A stretch of 11,847 bases of DNA from Perkinsus olseni. Lineage: Eukaryota; Perkinsozoa; Perkinsida; Perkinsidae. The notes beneath the pieces were generated by a model. That model worked only from the letters and a program-made list of their open reading frames with translations. It was not told the DNA's origin and ran no database searches. The first letter of the stretch is position 1; each line of letters begins with the position of its first letter. The translations under genes were made by a program, and so were the position numbers. Where the stretch lies: contig JABANP010000927.1 of NCBI GenBank assembly GCA_013115135.1, positions 1 to 11,847 of the forward strand. Reading direction: 5' to 3'. Shown here piece by piece: positions 8,025 through 11,847 of this stretch.

Positions 8025-8612
8025 CGACGGAAATGCTTGGCAGTGGACGGCAACGCTCGGCAGAGGATGGCAAAGCATGGCACATGATGGCGACGCACTT
8101 GGACACCTTTGGCAGAGAATGGCACCGCTTGGCAGCCGACGCAAATGCTTGGAGAACGATGGCACCGCTTGGCAGTGGACGGCAAAGCATGGTACATGAT
8201 GGCGACGCACTTAACAACCTTTGGCAGAGAATGGTACCGCTTGGCAGCCGACGCGAATGCTTGGAGAACGATGACTCCGCCCGGCAGAGGATGGCAAAGC
8301 ATGGCACATGATGGCGACGCACTTGGCAATCTTCGGCAGAGAATGGCACCGCTTGGCAGTGGACGGCAATGCTTGGCAGAGGATGGCAAAGCATGGCGCA
8401 TGATGGCAACGTGCATGGCAGGCCTCGGCGGAGAATGACTCCGCTGGGCAGGCGACGGAAATGCCTGGCAGTGGACGGCAACGCTTGGCAGAGGATGGCA
8501 AAGCATGGCACATGATGGCGATGCACTTGGACACCTTTGGCAGAGAATGGCACCGCTTGGCAGCCGACGGAAATGCTTGGAGAACGATGGCACCGCTTGG
8601 CAGTGGACGGCA
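8025..8612 (+). repeat. Segmental duplication, intact partner of 6809-7360
   Basis: This is the second copy of the multi-unit block. It keeps the 36 bp (8430-8465) that the other copy lacks, including the unusual GCTGGGCAGGCG. The A-C-C-B-A unit order is the same in both copies. Confidence 0.8.
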
Positions 8613-8840
8613 ACGCTTGGCAGCGGATGGCAGAGCATGGCAAATGATGGCGACGCCCTTGGACACCTTTGGCAGAGAATGACTCCGCTTGGCAGGCGAC
8701 GGAAATGCTTGGAGAGCGATGGCACCGCCCGGCAGAGGATGGCAAAGCGTGGTACATGATGGCGATGCACTTGGACACCTTTGGCAGAAAATGGCACCGC
8801 TTGGCAGCCGACGGAAATGCTTGGAGAACGATGGCACCGC

Positions 8841-9038
8841 TTGGCAGTGGACGGCAACGCTTGGCAGCGGATGGCAGAGAATGGCAAATGATGGCGACGG
8901 CCTTGGACACCTTTGGCAGAGAATGGCACCGCTTGGCAGTGGACGGCAACGCTTGGCAGAGGATGGCAGAGCATGGCACATGATTGCGACGCACTTGGAC
9001 ACCTTTGGCAGAGAATGGCACCGCTTGGCAGCCGACGG
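8841..9038 (+). repeat. Block duplicated at 9361-9558
   Basis: Bases 8881-9038 are identical to 9401-9558 (offset 520). The preceding 40 bp match with two substitutions. Private variants GACGGCCTTGGAC and TGATTGCGACG mark both copies. Confidence 0.8.
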
Positions 9039-10910
9039 AAATGCTTGGAGAACGATGGCACCGCTTGGCAGCGGACGGCAATGCTTGGCAGAGGATGGCA
9101 AAGCATGGCGCATGATGGCAACGTGCATGGCAGGCCTCGGCGGAGAATGACTCCGCTTGGCAGGCGACGGAAATGCTTGGAGAACGATGGCACCGCCCGG
9201 CAGAGGATGGCAAAGCATGGTACATGATGGCGACGCACTTGGCAACCTTTGACAGAGAATGGCACCGCTTCTCAGTGGGCGGCAATGCTTGGCAGAGGAT
9301 GGCAAAGCATGGCACATGATGGCAACGTGAATGGCAGGCCTCGGCGGAGAATGACTCCGCTTGGCAGTGGACGGCAACGCTTGGCAGAGGATGGCAGAGC
9401 ATGGCAAATGATGGCGACGGCCTTGGACACCTTTGGCAGAGAATGGCACCGCTTGGCAGTGGACGGCAACGCTTGGCAGAGGATGGCAGAGCATGGCACA
9501 TGATTGCGACGCACTTGGACACCTTTGGCAGAGAATGGCACCGCTTGGCAGCCGACGGCAATGCTTGGCAGAGGACGGCAAAGCATGGCACATGATGGCA
9601 ACGTGCATGGCAGTCCTCGGCGGAGAATGACTCCGCTTGGCAGGCGACGGAAATGCCTGGCAGTGGACGGCAACGCTTGGCAGAGGATGGCAAAGCACCT
9701 TTGGCAGAGAATGGCACCGCTTGGCAGCCGACGCAAATGCTTGGAGAACGATGGCACCGCTTGGCATTGGACGGCAACGCTTGGCAGTGGATGGCAGAGC
9801 ATGGCGCATGATGGCAACGTGCATGGCAGGCCTTGGCGGAGAATGACTCCGCTTGGCAGCCGACGGAAATGCTTGGAGAACGATGGCACCGCCCGGCAGA
9901 GGATGGCAAAGCATGGTACATGATGGCGACGCACTTGGCAATCTTTGGCAGAGAATGGCACCGCTTGGTAGTGGACGGCAACGCTTGGCAGTGGACGGCA
10001 ACGCTTGGCAGAGGATGGCAGAGCATGGCGCATGATGGCAACGTGCATGGCAGGCCTCGGCGGAGAATGACTCCTCTTGGCAGCCGACGGAAATGCTTGG
10101 AGAACGATGGCACCGCCCGGCAGAGGATGGCAAAGCATGGTACATGATGGCGACGCACTTGGCAACTTTGGCAGAGAATGACACCGCTTGGCAGTGGACG
10201 GCAACACTTGGCAAAGGATGGCAGAGCATGGCACATAATGGCAACGTGCATGGCAGGCCTCGGCGGAGAATGACACTGCTTGGCAGCCGACGGAGATGCT
10301 TGGAGAACGATGGCACCGCCCGGCAGAGGATGGCAAAGCATGGTACATAATGGCGACGCGCTTGGCAACGTTTGGCAGAGAATGGCACCGCTTGGCAGTG
10401 GTCGGCAATGCTTGGCAGAGGATGGCAAGGCATGGCGCATGATGGCAACGCGCATGGCAGGCCTCGGCGGAGAATGATTCCGCTTGGCAGCCGACGGAAA
10501 TGCCTGGCAGTGGACGGCAACGCTTGGCAGAGAATGGCAAAGCATGGCACATGATGGCGACGCACTTGGAGACCTTTGGCAGAGAATGGCACCGCTTGGC
10601 AGCCGATGGAAATGCTTGGAGAACGATGGCACCGCTTGGCAGTGGACGGCAACGCTTGGCAGAGAATGGCCGAGCATGGCACATGATGGCAACGTGCATG
10701 GCAGGCCTCGGCGGAGAATGACACCGCTTGGCAGCCGACGGAAATGCCTGGAGAACGATGGCACCGCCCGGCAGAGGATGGCAAAGCAAGGTAACACATG
10801 GCGACGCACTTGGCAATCTTTGGCAGAGAATGGCACCGCTTGGCAGTGGACGGCAACGCTTGGCAGAGGATGGCAAAGCATGGCACATGATGGCGACGCA
10901 CTTGGACACC

Positions 10911-11318
10911 TTTGGCAGAGAATGGCACCGCTTGGCAGTGGACGGCAACGCCTGGCAGAGGATGGCAGAGCATGGCAAATGATGGCGACGCCCTTGGACA
11001 CCTTTGGCAGAGAATGGCACCGCTTGGCAGTGGACGGCAACGCTTGGCAGAGGATGGCAGAGCATGGCAAATGATGGCGACGCCCTTGGACACCTTTGGC
11101 AGAGAATGGCACCGCTTGGCAGCCGAAGAAAATGCTCGGAGAACGATGGCACCGCTTGGCAGTGGACGGCAACGCTTGGCAGAGGATGGCAGAGCATGGC
11201 AAATGATGGCGACGCCCTTGGACACCTTTGGCAGAGAATGGCACCGCTTGGCAGTGGACGGCAACGCTTGGCAGAGGATGGCAGAGCATGGCACATGATG
11301 GCGACGCACTTGGACACC
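10911..11318 (+). repeat. Run of short A-type units: 92, 92, 132, 92 bp
   Basis: Four successive units begin with TTTGGCAGAG at 10911, 11003, 11095 and 11227; the next begins at 11319. The two leading 92-bp units are almost identical. This block shows most clearly that unit length changes by removal or addition of whole 20-bp modules. Confidence 0.85.
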
Positions 11319-11802
11319 TTTGGCAGAGAATGGCACCGCTTGGCAGCCAACAGAAATGCTTGGAGAACGATGGCACCGCTTGGCAGTGGACGGCAACGCT
11401 TGGCAGCGGATGGCAGAGCACGGCGCATGATGGCAACGTGCATGGCAGGCCTCGGCGGAGAATGACTCCGCTTGGAAGCCGACGGAAATGCTTGGAGAAC
11501 GATAGCACCGCCCGGCAGAGGATGGCAAAGCATGGTACATGATGGCGACGCACTTGGACACCTTTGGCAGAGAATGGCACCGCTTGGCATTCGACGGAAA
11601 TGCTTGGAGAACGATGGCACCGCTTGGCAGTGGACGGCAACGCTTGGCAGCGGATGGCAGAGCATGGCAAATGATGGCGACGCCCTTGGACACCTTTGGA
11701 AGAGAATGGCACCGCTTGGCAGCCGAAGAAAATGCTTGGAGAACGATGGCACCGCTTGGCAGTGGACGGCAACGCTTGGCAGAGGATGGCAGAGCATGGC
11801 AC

Positions 11803-11847
11803 TATGATGGCGACCGCACTTATGGCAATAACTGGCAAAAAAAGGGA
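11803..11847 (+). other. Degenerate right edge, probable contig end
   Basis: Compared with a C-type unit, the last 45 bp carry several 1-2 nt insertions close together (CTATG for CATG, GACCGC for GACGC, CTTATGGC for CTTGGC) and end in a run of seven A. The preceding 9.8 kb has very few single-base indels. This pattern fits unpolished read sequence at a contig end better than biology. Confidence 0.6.

Larger units (their letters stand above)
1882..11838 (-). other. Minus strand open in all three frames (not called as genes)
   Basis: The reverse strand carries overlapping ORFs of 756-2324 codons in every frame. The only internal stops are at 4864, 5025, 6995, 8211 and 9272, and I traced each to a rare unit variant (for example ATCATGG, ATCAGGG, CTTAACAAC, TTCTCAG). 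The left ends (1882, 1914, 1961) are the first stops outside the array. The translation is Cys, Pro, Ser, Ala, His and Arg rich (words such as CHALPSSAKRCRPLPSGA). Unit lengths of 92 and 112 bp are not multiples of three, so units rotate through frames and no frame is favoured. The start of the longest ORF lies in the damaged last bases of the window. Coding is very unlikely. Confidence 0.75.
1997..11847 (+). repeat. Satellite array, 92/112/132-bp units of a 20-bp module
   Basis: The array is continuous and reaches the window end. The module is CTTGGCAGNGGATGGCANCG, with TGGC near the same place in each 10-bp half. Each unit has one 12-bp spacer and four, five or six modules, so unit lengths are 92, 112 or 132 bp (steps of 92, 92, 132 and 92 bp between copies at 10911, 11003, 11095, 11227 and 11319). 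Three spacers occur: A CACTTGGACACC, B TGCATGGCAGGC, C CACTTGGCAATC or close variants. I count about 41 A, 31 B and 17 C, roughly 85-90 units. Variation is mostly substitution plus gain or loss of whole modules. It is a satellite DNA; any function (centromere, heterochromatin, origin) is unknown. Confidence 0.97.

Noticed and set aside
4864..11838. 2324-codon ORF on the minus strand as a giant repeat protein, with similar ORFs at 1882-4776, 1914-5003, 1961-6994, 5025-8210, 6995-9265, 8211-11693 and 9272-11797
   Set aside because: All three frames are open at once, unit lengths rotate the frame, stops come from random unit variants, and the ATG lies in the damaged contig end. No domain or conserved frame is seen.
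1997..11847. CRISPR array
   Set aside because: There are no unique spacers. The sequence between repeat copies is itself repeated, unit lengths vary by 20 bp, and there are no cas genes.
11837..11847. Telomere or poly(A) tail at the right end
   Set aside because: There is a single run of seven A followed by GGGA, no telomeric repeat, and the segment looks error-rich.

Overview
The window holds no gene I can recognise. It has two parts: about 1.97 kb of single-copy sequence packed with short perfect palindromes (1-1974), and a tandem satellite array of about 9.85 kb that runs to the right edge (1997-11847). No rRNA, complete tRNA, transposase, CRISPR array, plasmid function or conserved protein is visible. 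A long, diverged satellite with higher-order structure next to gene-free DNA suggests a eukaryotic nuclear contig (subtelomeric, pericentromeric or other heterochromatin). This is inference from architecture alone; no marker identifies the organism.

Left part (1-1974). There is no open reading frame above about 110 codons and none has a recognisable domain. The notable content is at least 25 perfect inverted repeats with arms of 6-10 bp and mostly 0-6 nt centres. In at least seven places the arms are reused: a left arm pairs with a middle arm, and the middle arm pairs again with a third (X-X'-X), so two alternative hairpins compete. Many arms contain GTCAC/GTGAC. One 14-mer palindrome occurs twice, 1.38 kb apart.

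Junction (1975-2002). The array starts in the right arm of a 28-bp imperfect palindrome whose left half carries the array motif in inverted orientation.

Right part (1997-11847). The array is built from a 20-bp module (consensus CTTGGCAGNGGATGGCANCG, itself two related 10-bp halves around TGGC) plus one 12-bp spacer per unit. Unit length is therefore quantised at 92, 112 or 132 bp (12 + 20 x 4, 5 or 6). I count roughly 85-90 units. Three spacer classes (A about 41, B about 31, C about 17) travel with linked variants in the neighbouring modules. At the left the order is a regular B-A dimer of 244 bp; further right it is irregular, with several large internal duplications. One consensus 132-bp unit is 59% G+C with an excess of G over C and A over T on the + strand.

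The unit has no TTA, CTA or TCA, so the minus strand is open in all three frames for almost 10 kb, with only five internal stops. I read the resulting 750-2300 codon ORFs as a by-product of composition, not genes. The last 45 bp contain several 1-2 nt insertions unlike the rest of the array, which looks like a low-quality contig end inside an unfinished satellite.
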